From assembly GCA_964439745.1 (NCBI GenBank), contig CAYTQK010000127.1, positions 1 to 9,231 of the forward strand: 9,231 nt of DNA, given 5' to 3'. Positions 1 to 6,819 of the stretch are shown in pieces. A program made the position numbers and the translations under genes. Position 1 is the first letter of the stretch. Each line of letters opens with the position of its first letter. The notes under the pieces were generated by a model. It was not told the origin of the DNA. It ran no database searches and saw only the letters and a list, made by a program, of their open reading frames with translations. Origin of the DNA: CAYTQK01 sp964439745 (lineage in GTDB: Bacteria; Desulfobacterota; Desulfobacteria; Desulfobacterales; Desulfosudaceae).

Positions 1-67
1 TCGCCGGCGTATGTTCAAGATTGCCGCCCCGCCGGCGGGGCAAGCGTTCCGCTGCGATCCTCGCCAT
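1..67 (-). CDS. Possible N-terminal start of a gene downstream of the NorQ/CbbQ ATPase (VWA partner expected), cut by window edge
   Basis: On the minus strand, 13 bases after the stop of the NorQ/CbbQ-type ATPase, an ATG opens a frame that stays open for 22 codons to the window edge. It begins M-A-R-I-A-A-E-R-L and is arginine-rich. NorQ/CbbQ ATPases are normally followed by a NorD/CbbO-type von Willebrand A protein, so such a gene is expected here, but no VWA motif is visible in so few residues. No clear Shine-Dalgarno sequence precedes this ATG. A 16-bp palindrome (26-41) lies inside the frame, and another minus-strand frame is also open across this edge. Both the start and the identity are therefore tentative. 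Confidence 0.3.
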   Translation of the reverse strand, partial: MARIAAERLPRRRGGNLEHTPA

Positions 68-80
68 GACTGGCTATAAG

Positions 81-905
81 TCAGGCGAACAAATCCTGGA
101 CCAGGTCGGTCATGGTCTCCTGCAGGCCTTCGTCATCGGTCAGCGGCTGGCAGATGGCCGCCCGGCAGGCCGCGGCCGGCGGAATCCCGTTGCCGATCAG
201 GCGGGCGGCGTAAATCAGCAGGCGGGTACTGGCGCCCTCGGTCAGGCCGTGCTCCCGGATATTGCGGATATTCTGCCCCAGCCGCACCAGGCTGTCGGCG
301 GTTTCGGCGTCGATACCGGTTTCGGCGCGGATGATGGCCCTCTCCCGCTCGGCGTCGGGATAGTCGAAATACATGGCCACAAACCGCTGGCGGGTGCTCT
401 GCTTGAGATCCTTCAGCACCGACTGGTAACCGGGATTGTAAGAGACGACCAGGGTAAAATCGGGATGGGCCCGGACCACCTCGCCCTTCTTGTCGATGTA
501 GAGGCTGCGGCGGTCGTCGGTCAGGGGATGGATGACCACGGTGGTGTCCTTGCGGGCCTCGACCACCTCGTCCAGGTAGCAGACCGCGCCCAGGCGCACG
601 GCCGCCGTCAGGGGGCCGTCCATCCAGACGGTTTCGTCGTTTTTGAGGATGTACCGTCCGACCAGGTCGGAGACGAACAGGTCCTCGTGGCAGGCCACCG
701 TGATCAGCGGCCGCCCGAGACGCCAGGCCATGTACTCCACGAAACGGGTCTTGCCGCAGCCGGTGGGGCCTTTGAGCATGATGGGCAGGCGGGCGGCGTA
801 AGCCGCTTCGAACATGCCGGTTTCCTCGCCGGCCGGCAGGTAATAGGGCTCTTCGGCAAGCATGAAATGCTGCGCGTCGATACTGTAGGGGTGATCCGCT
901 TCCAT
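81..905 (-). CDS. NorQ/CbbQ/GpvN-family MoxR-type AAA+ ATPase
   Basis: This 274-residue protein is a MoxR-class AAA+ ATPase of the CbbQ/NirQ/NorQ/GpvN group. Members couple ATP hydrolysis to activation or metal-site maturation of a target enzyme (NO reductase, Rubisco), working with a VWA-domain partner. Visible motifs are Walker A GPTGCGKT at residues 46-53, Walker B with Asp112-Glu113 (CYLDEV), a sensor-1 Asn157 in SYNPGYQ, candidate arginine-finger residues in STRQR (171-174), and a sensor-2-like Arg228 in STRLL. The length is normal for the family and the chain looks complete. The ATG at 905 is preceded by AAGGAGA five bases upstream, which fixes the start. No norBC, nirS or cbbLS gene is in the window, so the client is unknown and norQ versus cbbQ cannot be decided. 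It could also serve a gas-vesicle or other VWA system. The family assignment is firm; the client is not. Confidence 0.93.
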   Translation of the reverse strand: MEADHPYSIDAQHFMLAEEPYYLPAGEETGMFEAAYAARLPIMLKGPTGCGKTRFVEYMAWRLGRPLITVACHEDLFVSDLVGRYILKNDETVWMDGPLTAAVRLGAVCYLDEVVEARKDTTVVIHPLTDDRRSLYIDKKGEVVRAHPDFTLVVSYNPGYQSVLKDLKQSTRQRFVAMYFDYPDAERERAIIRAETGIDAETADSLVRLGQNIRNIREHGLTEGASTRLLIYAARLIGNGIPPAAACRAAICQPLTDDEGLQETMTDLVQDLFA

Positions 906-910
906 GTGAT

Positions 911-917
911 TCTCCTT
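911..917 (-). promoter_or_regulatory. Shine-Dalgarno site of the NorQ/CbbQ ATPase gene
   Basis: Read on the minus strand this is AAGGAGA, five bases before the ATG at 905. It supports that start. Its last two bases (916-917) are also the first two bases of the divergent TTGACA -35 box. Confidence 0.7.
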
Positions 918-945
918 GACACCCGGTGCGGGGAAAGGGTATATC
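916..945 (+). promoter_or_regulatory. Candidate sigma-70-type promoter of the TraB-family gene
   Basis: A perfect TTGACA (916-921) is followed after 18 bases by TATATC (940-945), which matches four of six -10 positions. Transcription would begin near 952, giving a leader of about 22 nt before the ATG at 974. An ATG at 926 in the same reading frame lies between the two boxes and would not be on this transcript, which argues against it as the start. Confidence 0.5.
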
Positions 946-973
946 CCGATTCATTATCATACACGGGAGAAAA

Positions 974-2146
974 ATGTTACGCAACAGCAATCAGAACCGG
1001 GTGGAGCTCACCAGCGGCGATAAAACGGTAGTCCTGGCCGGTACCGCCCATGTTTCCCGGGAAAGCGCCGAATTCGTCACCCGCCTGATCGAGGAAGAAC
1101 AGCCGGACACGGTCTGCGTGGAACTATGCCAATCCCGCTACCACTCCCTGCGCCACAAGGACCAGTGGCGCCAGATGGACATCTTCAAGGTGGTCAAGGA
1201 GAAACAGGCCTTCCTGCTGTTGATGAACCTGCTGCTGGCCTCCTTTCAGAAACGCATCGCCGAGAAATTCGGCGTGGTGCCCGGACAGGACATGATCAGC
1301 GCCCTGGAAGCGGCGGAAAAAACCGGCGCCGAAGTGGTTCTGGCCGACCGGGAGCTGCGCACCACCCTGGCCCGGACCTGGCGGTCCATGAGCCTGTGGG
1401 CCAAGTTCAAGCTGATGTTCCAGGCGGCCTTTTCCATCCTGGGGGCCGAAGAAATCACCGAAGAAGAGATCGAGCAGCTCAAGCAGGAGGACCTGCTGCA
1501 GATGCTCCTGGCCGAACTGGAAAAGTCCCAACCCGGCCTGCGCCGCATCCTCATCGATGAACGGGACCGCTACCTGGCGCACAAGATCAAGGGGGCGCCG
1601 GGCCGGCGCATCGTGGCCGTGGTCGGGGCCGGCCACGTGCCGGGCATCCGGGAATACTGGGACCGGGAGGACGGTATCAGAGAGCTGGACGTCATGCCGC
1701 CCCCGGGGGTGGCCCCCAAAATCTTGAAATGGGGCATTCCCCTGGCTATCGTGGCCGTGTTTGTGATGGGATTTGTCTTCAGCGGCCCGGCCACCGGCAT
1801 GAACATGCTGGGGGTGTGGATCGCGGCCAACAGCCTGCCGGCCGCCCTGGGCGCCGTCATTGTTCTCGCCCATCCCGCCACCATCCTGACGTCCGCGGTT
1901 GCGGCGCCGCTGACCTCCATCAGTCCGGTCATCGGGGCCGGCTGGGTGGCGGGACTGGTGGAAGCCTTTCTCCGAAAGCCCACGGTCGGCAACCTGGAGG
2001 ACCTGTCCGAAGACATTACCACCCTCAAGGGCTTCTGGAAAAACCGCGTCACCCGTATTCTCCTGGTGGTGGTCTTTGTCAACCTGGGCAGTGCCGTGGG
2101 CACTTTTGCCGCCATTCCCCTGATCGCCCGCCTGTTCGGTTCCTGA
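974..2146 (+). CDS. TraB/PrgY-family multi-pass membrane protein
   Basis: From the ATG at 974 the product is 390 residues. This start has a good ribosome site (GGGAGA just upstream) and begins MLRNSNQ. An in-frame ATG at 926 would add 16 residues but lies inside the likely promoter. Residues about 12-225 form the TraB/PrgY/GumN (TIKI-like) domain. Its paired GxxH signatures are GTAHVS at 23-28 and GAGHVPG at 218-224, with conserved Glu50, Asp125-Arg126 and the stretch DERDRYLA (195-202). TIKI relatives are metallo-peptidases; PrgY and TraB in enterococci limit pheromone activity. The C-terminal 140 residues hold roughly four hydrophobic segments (about 253-270, 280-300, 305-335 and 362-385), placing it in the inner membrane. 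Function in free-living bacteria is poorly defined, so protease activity is only inferred from the motifs. It appears to be a single-gene transcript divergent from the NorQ/CbbQ ATPase. Confidence 0.88.
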   Translation: MLRNSNQNRVELTSGDKTVVLAGTAHVSRESAEFVTRLIEEEQPDTVCVELCQSRYHSLRHKDQWRQMDIFKVVKEKQAFLLLMNLLLASFQKRIAEKFGVVPGQDMISALEAAEKTGAEVVLADRELRTTLARTWRSMSLWAKFKLMFQAAFSILGAEEITEEEIEQLKQEDLLQMLLAELEKSQPGLRRILIDERDRYLAHKIKGAPGRRIVAVVGAGHVPGIREYWDREDGIRELDVMPPPGVAPKILKWGIPLAIVAVFVMGFVFSGPATGMNMLGVWIAANSLPAALGAVIVLAHPATILTSAVAAPLTSISPVIGAGWVAGLVEAFLRKPTVGNLEDLSEDITTLKGFWKNRVTRILLVVVFVNLGSAVGTFAAIPLIARLFGS

Positions 2147-2276
2147 TCCGTCAAATCGGTGCGGGCCAACCGTACCGTCGGTCCTCAAAAACCCGCTCCC
2201 TTTCATCCACAGCCGGTTGTGGTCTGATAGATTAATATCCCCCATATAATCAGTGTTCTCTTTTTCCGGGCCAACA

Positions 2277-2305
2277 TTGTTTCGCCTTTTGCGTATTTAT
2301 ATGAT
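2277..2305 (+). promoter_or_regulatory. Candidate promoter upstream of the PilZ protein gene
   Basis: TTGTTT (2277-2282) is separated by 17 bases from TATGAT (2300-2305), which matches five of six -10 positions. The surrounding stretch 2290-2335 is markedly AT-rich compared with the flanking genes. A perfect TATAAT also occurs at 2245-2250 but has no good -35 box at the right distance. The rest of the gap 2147-2371 contains only a weak hairpin (CCACA/TGTGG, 2207-2222) without a T-run. Confidence 0.45.
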
Positions 2306-2371
2306 AAATATCTGTAATTAAAAATATCCGAACCTGAATGATATTTCCACATCGCAAGGAAATGGAACGCC

Positions 2372-4528
2372 ATGGATCCTGCCGGTCAAACCCATGTCAT
2401 TTACAAGCCCATGAGCAGCAAGTCGGCCAAAACCGTCAAGGTTTTCCCCGACCCGTCCACCACCAGCAAGCTGGCGGTGCAAGAGGAAAAATCACAGCTG
2501 ATCAACCTCAACGAAAGAACCGGCAGTACCCGCGGCAAAAAAAGCGGCAAAATCCGCTACCTCATCGACCGGATCAACTATGTCAACTTTCAGGATGAGA
2601 CCCTGCTGCTGAGCTTCCGGCACAAACGCCACGATTACCGCATTACCAAGCATGTTACCCCCCAGCCCTGCCATGACCACACCGTGGAATGCCGCTGGAC
2701 GGATATTTCCGACCTGCTGCCGGTACTGAGAAACTATCGTCTCCGGGCCCTGCTGGTGCCGGACAACAACCAGGTCCTCCAGGTCGTGCCCCGGCTGGTC
2801 AGCGTCACCAAGAAACGGATTATCCTCAAACTGCCGGCCCAGTTCGAAGAGATCAACAAGCGCCGGGTAAAACGGTTTGAAAGTCGCGGCATCCAGGTCC
2901 AGATGATTCAAAACAGCGTGGTTTACCGCGGGGAGCTGCTGGACTTCAGTACCATGGCCTTTCATATCCGGCTCCAGAAAAACCTTTCCCCGACGTTCAA
3001 ATGGATCAACTCCAACGTCAAGGTCAACCTGGTTTTCCTGGCCGGCAGGGATACCGCCTATTCCGGCGAGTGCCAGATCTTCAGACAGACGGACGCCGCC
3101 GACCACCGGGACATCGTGCTGGAACCCCTCAATTTCGAAATCCAGCGGTTCCAGCCCCGGGAAGTCCGGGCCAGCCGCCAGAAGCTGGTGCCCTCCCCCG
3201 ACGCCCTCCTCGTGCACCCGCTGACCGGGAAAAAACTACAGCTGAAGATCCTGGAAATGTCCGGATCCGGTTTTTCCGTGGAGGAGAGCAAGGAAGACGC
3301 CATGCTGCTGCCCGGCCTGGTCATTCCGGACACCCAGTTGAAATTCGGCAACAAGTTCATCCTGCGCTGCCGGGGCCAGGTCATCTATACCCAGGCGGAA
3401 GCGGACAAAGAGGATGCCATGCGGTGCGGCATATCCATCCTGGACATGGATATCAACGACCACATGAGCCTGCTGGCCCTGCTGGGGCAGGCCGAGGACA
3501 AGAACTCCTATTTGTGCGACACGGTCGACATGGATCTGCTCTGGGATTTCTTCTTCCGGACCGGGGTCATCTATTCGGATAAATACGAAGACCTGCACAA
3601 AAAAAAGGATGAGATCAAAAAAACCTACGAAAACCTGTATACCCGCAATCCCCACATTGCCCGGCATTTCATCTACCAGGACAAGGGGAGCATCCTGGGG
3701 CACATGGCCATGCTCCGGTTTTATGAAAAATCGTGGCTGCTCTGCCTGCATGCCTCCCAGAACAGCATGCCCCGGCTCCGCCAGAAACTGTCCCTGCTCA
3801 ACCAGGCCTCCCGCTACGTGTATGAATCCTACACCTTTGCCTCCGCCAACCTGGATTACCTGGTGACCTATTTTGATTCCAACGACAAGTTTTCCCAGTC
3901 CGTCTTCAGCAGCGTGGAACGGCACACCAAGAGCCAGAAAGGCTGCTCCATCGACCGGCTGGCCTACTTTCAATACAAGATCAAGGACAAAACCCCGGTA
4001 GCGCTGCCGGATAGCTATGTCCTGGCCAACACCGTTCCGGAAGAACTGTCCATCCTGAACGGCCTGTATGAAAACAAATCCGGCGGCCTGATGCTGGAGG
4101 CGCTGGATCTGCAGCCGCATTCATACGGCCTGATCAACAATCTTTCCCGGGAATATCTGCACCTGGGCTTCCGCCGGAAACGGTATCTTCTCTCCCTGAA
4201 ATCGGAGGGGTACCTGAAGGCCATCCTGATGATCAATACCTCGGATATCGGTCTCAACATGGCCGAATTCACCAGCTGCGTCAAAATTTTCATCATCGAT
4301 CCCAAGGGCATTTCCCAGACCGCCCTGGTTGCCTGCCTGGACCGCGTCTGCCGCAACCTGAAAAAAAACAGCATACCGGTCTTCCTCTTTCCGGCCAACC
4401 TGGCCGGCGAACTGTCCCTGCCGTATGAACAGACCTATCACTTCTGGGTGCTGGATACCCAGTATACCGACCAGCTCTTCAAACAGATCAAACGGCTTCT
4501 GGCCAATCAGCCGGATGAGCCGGCCTGA
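2372..4528 (+). CDS. Large PilZ-domain protein with two PilZ-like modules and a long C-terminal region
   Basis: This 718-residue soluble protein has no signal peptide or membrane segment. Residues about 60-160 are a beta-rich N-terminal region resembling the YcgR-N type domain that precedes PilZ. The first PilZ-like module spans about 164-262. It has an RxxxR motif (RRVKR, 164-168) and DFSTMA at 191-196, which is the DxSxxG motif with Ala in place of Gly. The second spans about 266-372. It has a looser arginine cluster (RASRQ) and EMSGSG at 295-300, with Glu in place of Asp/Asn. PilZ domains bind cyclic di-GMP through these two motifs, so binding is plausible for the first module and doubtful for the second. 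Residues about 380-718 are unassigned. The stretch around GHMAMLRFYEKSWLL (443-457) recalls a GNAT acyltransferase core, but this is only a resemblance. The ATG at 2372 follows AAGGA 11 bases upstream. The 3' end overlaps the convergent fetB by 22 bp. Confidence 0.85.
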   Translation: MDPAGQTHVIYKPMSSKSAKTVKVFPDPSTTSKLAVQEEKSQLINLNERTGSTRGKKSGKIRYLIDRINYVNFQDETLLLSFRHKRHDYRITKHVTPQPCHDHTVECRWTDISDLLPVLRNYRLRALLVPDNNQVLQVVPRLVSVTKKRIILKLPAQFEEINKRRVKRFESRGIQVQMIQNSVVYRGELLDFSTMAFHIRLQKNLSPTFKWINSNVKVNLVFLAGRDTAYSGECQIFRQTDAADHRDIVLEPLNFEIQRFQPREVRASRQKLVPSPDALLVHPLTGKKLQLKILEMSGSGFSVEESKEDAMLLPGLVIPDTQLKFGNKFILRCRGQVIYTQAEADKEDAMRCGISILDMDINDHMSLLALLGQAEDKNSYLCDTVDMDLLWDFFFRTGVIYSDKYEDLHKKKDEIKKTYENLYTRNPHIARHFIYQDKGSILGHMAMLRFYEKSWLLCLHASQNSMPRLRQKLSLLNQASRYVYESYTFASANLDYLVTYFDSNDKFSQSVFSSVERHTKSQKGCSIDRLAYFQYKIKDKTPVALPDSYVLANTVPEELSILNGLYENKSGGLMLEALDLQPHSYGLINNLSREYLHLGFRRKRYLLSLKSEGYLKAILMINTSDIGLNMAEFTSCVKIFIIDPKGISQTALVACLDRVCRNLKKNSIPVFLFPANLAGELSLPYEQTYHFWVLDTQYTDQLFKQIKRLLANQPDEPA

Positions 4529-5313
4529 CCGGCGAAGATCTCCTGCCGCAGCATACCGTACTCGTCAAAGCCGATCTTCAGGCTGAACAACAGGTTGCAG
4601 ACAGAAGCGATGACCATGGCGCTGAAGATGCAGACGATAATGGCCAGCTGGTACTTGATGGCCGTCAGGGGAAAGGAACCGCCCAGGAGCGGGCCGGTCA
4701 TCATGCCCGGCAGAGAGACGATGCCGCTGGTGGCCATGGTGGCCACCAGCGGCCCCATGGCCGCCCGCAGCGCCTCCCGCATGTACGGGCGGGTCGCCTC
4801 CATCAGGGTGGCGCCCAGCATCTGGTAGGTAATGAATTCCGTCTCCCGGTCCCGGATGCCGGCATAAAAACGTTCCAGGGAAAGGACATTGCCGCGCATG
4901 CAATTGCCCAGCACCATGCCCACGATGGGTATCAGGTAGCGGGCGTCATAAACCGGCTGGGGCCGGATGACCGCCACCACGAAAAAAACGGCCACCCCCA
5001 CGATGGCCGCGGCCGTGCCCAGGAAAGTCACCACGAAGAACCGGCGATACACCAGGCGGGCCTGTTTGAGCATGGAGGTATTGGCCACGGTCAGCATGGC
5101 CAGAATCCAGAGCGTGTTGAGCCAGAGGGCGTTGAAATCGAAGATGACTTTCAGGTACAACCCCACCAGCCAGAGCTGGACCGTCATGCGAACCACGGCC
5201 ACCAGGATATCCCGGATTTCTCCCACCCGCAGCCAGAGCATCATGCCCAGGGGGATAACCAGGAGGGAATAAATCAAGCCCAGGTCCAGCCAGCTCAGAT
5301 CAATGGTTTCCAT
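4507..5313 (-). CDS. fetB: UPF0014/FetB-family ABC transporter permease
   Basis: This 268-residue integral membrane protein is close in length to E. coli FetB (about 259). It has around seven hydrophobic segments, starting at about residues 10-28, 36-58 and 64-80. Family-typical stretches include MTVQLWLVGLYLKVIF near 43, PIVGMVLGNCMRGN near 148, the LGAT segment near 186, and GMMTGPLLGGSFP near 222 followed by AIKYQLAI. FetB is the membrane partner of the FetA ATPase. In E. coli the pair protects against iron and peroxide stress, probably by exporting iron; that role is transferred here by homology. The start is fixed by AAGGAGGTG eight bases before the ATG at 5313, and the gene overlaps fetA by 14 bp, implying translational coupling. 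The 3' end overlaps the convergent PilZ gene. Confidence 0.9.
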   Translation of the reverse strand: METIDLSWLDLGLIYSLLVIPLGMMLWLRVGEIRDILVAVVRMTVQLWLVGLYLKVIFDFNALWLNTLWILAMLTVANTSMLKQARLVYRRFFVVTFLGTAAAIVGVAVFFVVAVIRPQPVYDARYLIPIVGMVLGNCMRGNVLSLERFYAGIRDRETEFITYQMLGATLMEATRPYMREALRAAMGPLVATMATSGIVSLPGMMTGPLLGGSFPLTAIKYQLAIIVCIFSAMVIASVCNLLFSLKIGFDEYGMLRQEIFAGQAGSSG

Positions 5314-5968
5314 GGTCGTCCACCTCCTTCCGGTCTATCAGCCGCCCGTCCCGGACCGTCCACACCGTGTCGCAGCGGGAGAGCCATTGTTCATCATGCG
5401 CGACCGACAGCACCGTGAAATCGGGATCGGAGAAAAGGCGCAATATCGCTTCCCGGCTGCCGTCGTCCAGGGCGGAGGTGATCTCGTCGCACAAAAAGAC
5501 GCGTTTGTCCAGCAGCAGGGCCCGGGCAATGGCCAGCCGCTGTTTTTCCCCGCCGGAAACAGTCTGCACTCGGCGGGGCAGCAGGGAGCTGTCCAGCCCG
5601 ACCTGGGCCAGCACCGCCGTGATCCGGTCCGCGTCCGGGGCCGTCCGCCGGTTGGCGCGGAAGGTAAAGGGCAGCCGCAGGGCTTCGTCCACGGTCCGGG
5701 CACCCAGCACCGGCTCCTGGCCGATATAGGCCACGGAACGGCGGATCCGGGCCACTGTTGCCGGGCAGACCCGGTCGCTGTCGAAAAAGACATCCCCGCT
5801 GGAGACCGGGCAGGCCCCCAGCAGGGTCAGCAGGACGGTGGACTTGCCGCTGCCGGAAGGACCGGTCATACCTGTTTTCTGTCCGGACCGCACGGTAAAG
5901 GAAATATCAGAAAGGAGCACGGCCCCCCGGCGGGTTACCGTTACCCGGTCAAAACGGATCAAGGCCAT
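5300..5968 (-). CDS. fetA: FetA-type ABC transporter ATP-binding protein
   Basis: This 222-residue ATPase subunit has a complete set of ABC motifs: Walker A GPSGSGKS (36-43), Q-loop Gln84 in YIGQEP, signature SGGEKQ (138-143), Walker B ending in Asp161-Glu162, D-loop SALD (165-168) and switch His191. The length matches E. coli FetA (about 225). It is first in a two-gene minus-strand operon with fetB, which identifies it as the FetA partner rather than a generic exporter ATPase. The ATG at 5968 has only a weak ribosome site (GAAGAG, about 12 bases upstream). A possible -10 element TTTAAT on the minus strand (5988-5993) lies upstream, but no good -35 box accompanies it. No iron-responsive operator (Fur or similar) could be recognised by eye. 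Confidence 0.9.
   Translation of the reverse strand: MALIRFDRVTVTRRGAVLLSDISFTVRSGQKTGMTGPSGSGKSTVLLTLLGACPVSSGDVFFDSDRVCPATVARIRRSVAYIGQEPVLGARTVDEALRLPFTFRANRRTAPDADRITAVLAQVGLDSSLLPRRVQTVSGGEKQRLAIARALLLDKRVFLCDEITSALDDGSREAILRLFSDPDFTVLSVAHDEQWLSRCDTVWTVRDGRLIDRKEVDDHGNH
5321..5329 (-). promoter_or_regulatory. Full-consensus Shine-Dalgarno of fetB, inside fetA
   Basis: Read on the minus strand this is AAGGAGGTG, complementary to the 16S rRNA tail over its whole length, eight bases before the fetB ATG. It lies entirely within the last codons of fetA and suggests fetB is translated at least as strongly as fetA. Confidence 0.75.
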
Positions 5969-6103
5969 AAAATTGCGCGCTCTTCATATTAAAGGTTGAC
6001 CTCTTTGCAAAAGTTCGATATCTGGGTAGCCTGTTGTTGCTGCGGCAGTTCCGCACGGTGCCTGGTCCGGGGGGAGAATGGCCCATCGCGGGAACCGGTG
6101 TTC

Positions 6104-6136
6104 TTCGGCCGGGATGGCCAGACGATGCCGGCCGAA
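6104..6136. repeat. Perfect 9-bp inverted repeat in the fetA / STAS intergenic region
   Basis: TTCGGCCGG (6104-6112) and its exact reverse complement CCGGCCGAA (6128-6136) are separated by 15 bases. The element lies in the 242-bp gap between fetA and the STAS gene, about 30 bp upstream of the STAS -35 box and about 135 bp upstream of the fetA start. There is no T-run on either side, so it does not look like an intrinsic terminator. It could be a protein-binding site or a hairpin in a leader transcript. Apart from this and the STAS promoter, I see nothing else in the gap. Confidence 0.45.
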
Positions 6137-6164
6137 CCGTTACAACTCCCTGATGAATATTTGA

Positions 6165-6192
6165 TTGATTTTTCAAAAAAAATCAGTATAAT
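6165..6192 (+). promoter_or_regulatory. Sigma-70-type promoter of the STAS gene
   Basis: TTGATT (6165-6170) and a perfect TATAAT (6187-6192) are 16 bases apart in an AT-rich stretch. Transcription from about 6199 gives a leader of about 24 nt to the ATG at 6223. An ATG at 6211 would be left with only about 12 nt. Confidence 0.6.
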
Positions 6193-6222
6193 TGACAGTA
6201 AGTTTTAATAATGGAGCAGCCA

Positions 6223-6537
6223 ATGGGTGAAAGCGAAATCATCAAAACAGATACGGATATCATCGTCAAGCCGGGAAGAAACATAATCGCCTCCATGGCT
6301 TCCGATTTCCGGGCGGAACTGCAGGAACAGGTTCAAACCCATCCCCAGCAGATCATCATCGACATGACCGGCGTCGAAATGGTCGATTCCGTGGGCATCG
6401 GCGTCATGATCGCGGTCCATAATTCACTCTGCAAAAACGGCGGCACGTTGAAGGTGATCAACGCCAACGACAACATTTTCAGTCTCTTTCATACCATGCG
6501 ACTGAACCGCCATTTTACGGTGGAAGGCGTGCAGTAG
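6223..6537 (+). CDS. STAS-domain protein (anti-sigma factor antagonist-like)
   Basis: This is a single STAS domain of 104 residues, of the SpoIIAA / anti-anti-sigma type. The hallmark segment has a beta strand IIIDMTG (44-50) leading to VDSVGIG (54-60), where Ser56 in the D-S-x-G motif is at the position phosphorylated in SpoIIAA-like proteins. In the family this Ser is modified by a serine kinase anti-sigma factor, which switches partner binding. The start at 6223 is chosen over the in-frame ATG at 6211, which would give 108 residues, because GGAG (6213-6216) sits six bases upstream of it and the predicted transcript begins near 6199. No kinase, phosphatase or sigma factor gene is present in the window, so this is an orphan with unknown partner. 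It has its own promoter and looks monocistronic. Confidence 0.85.
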   Translation: MGESEIIKTDTDIIVKPGRNIIASMASDFRAELQEQVQTHPQQIIIDMTGVEMVDSVGIGVMIAVHNSLCKNGGTLKVINANDNIFSLFHTMRLNRHFTVEGVQ

Positions 6538-6587
6538 CCGTGCCGCTGTCCCGCCATCAGACCGCCCTCCTCATCGTTCCCCCCGCC

Positions 6588-6623
6588 GCCCGGATGCTGA
6601 TCAGGATTGCCCGGCATCCGGGC
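6588..6623. repeat. 10-bp perfect inverted repeat between convergent genes
   Basis: GCCCGGATGC (6588-6597) and GCATCCGGGC (6614-6623) are exact reverse complements around a 16-base loop. The hairpin lies between the end of the STAS gene (6537) and the minus-strand DUF2868-like gene, and spans the displaced-frame stop at 6601-6603. It may act as a bidirectional transcript end or 3' stabiliser. Neither side has the T-run of a typical intrinsic terminator. Confidence 0.4.
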
Positions 6624-6819
6624 CGGCCGTAGACAGCGCCTTCAGAACCTTGTTCAGAATATCCGTCACCGCCGGGGTAATGTCAGCGATGTTGTCCCCG
6701 TCCCCTTTGCGAACCGCCTTGAAAAACCGGCTGAACGTTTTTTGGTGGACATGTCCCAGCCGGCGGTAAGCCCCGCTTTGCCGGAACTGCGCACGGATTT
6801 CGCGGCCGGAAACGCCTTC
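6601..6819 (-). pseudogene. Displaced-frame tail of the DUF2868-like gene
   Basis: In the minus-strand frame one base off from the upstream coding frame, 72 codons from 6819 to the TGA at 6601-6603 read as an ordinary protein: EGVSGREIRAQ, SGAYRRLGHV, then AVRKGDGDN, DITPAVTDILNK and a final AGQS. The frame actually continuous with the upstream gene instead reads as serine/arginine/threonine-rich low-complexity sequence to its TGA at 6666. The third minus-strand frame is also implausible (proline/arginine-rich, then a stop). One missing base somewhere around 6810-6850 would join this tail to the upstream part and give a product of about 255 residues. Confidence 0.5.

Noticed and set aside
26..41. 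16-bp palindrome GCCCCGCCGGCGGGGC near the left edge
   Set aside because: It has no loop and no T-run, and GC-only palindromes are common in this base composition; it is not convincing as a terminator or operator.
21..1031. Plus-strand open frame of 336 codons
   Set aside because: It is antisense to the NorQ/CbbQ ATPase, which has all AAA+ motifs and a good ribosome site. The plus frame has no recognisable domain and arises from GC-rich codon use on the opposite strand.
2207..2222. Hairpin CCACA/TGTGG after the TraB-family gene, considered as a terminator
   Set aside because: The stem is only 5 bp and there is no following T-run.
1124..2245. Minus-strand open frame of 373 codons
   Set aside because: It is antisense to the TraB-family gene and rich in Gly/His/Gln/Arg low-complexity sequence. 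The plus strand carries the GxxH motifs and membrane segments.
3236..4120. Minus-strand open frame of 294 codons
   Set aside because: It lies wholly inside the PilZ protein gene, whose 718-codon frame with PilZ motifs is the real coding frame.
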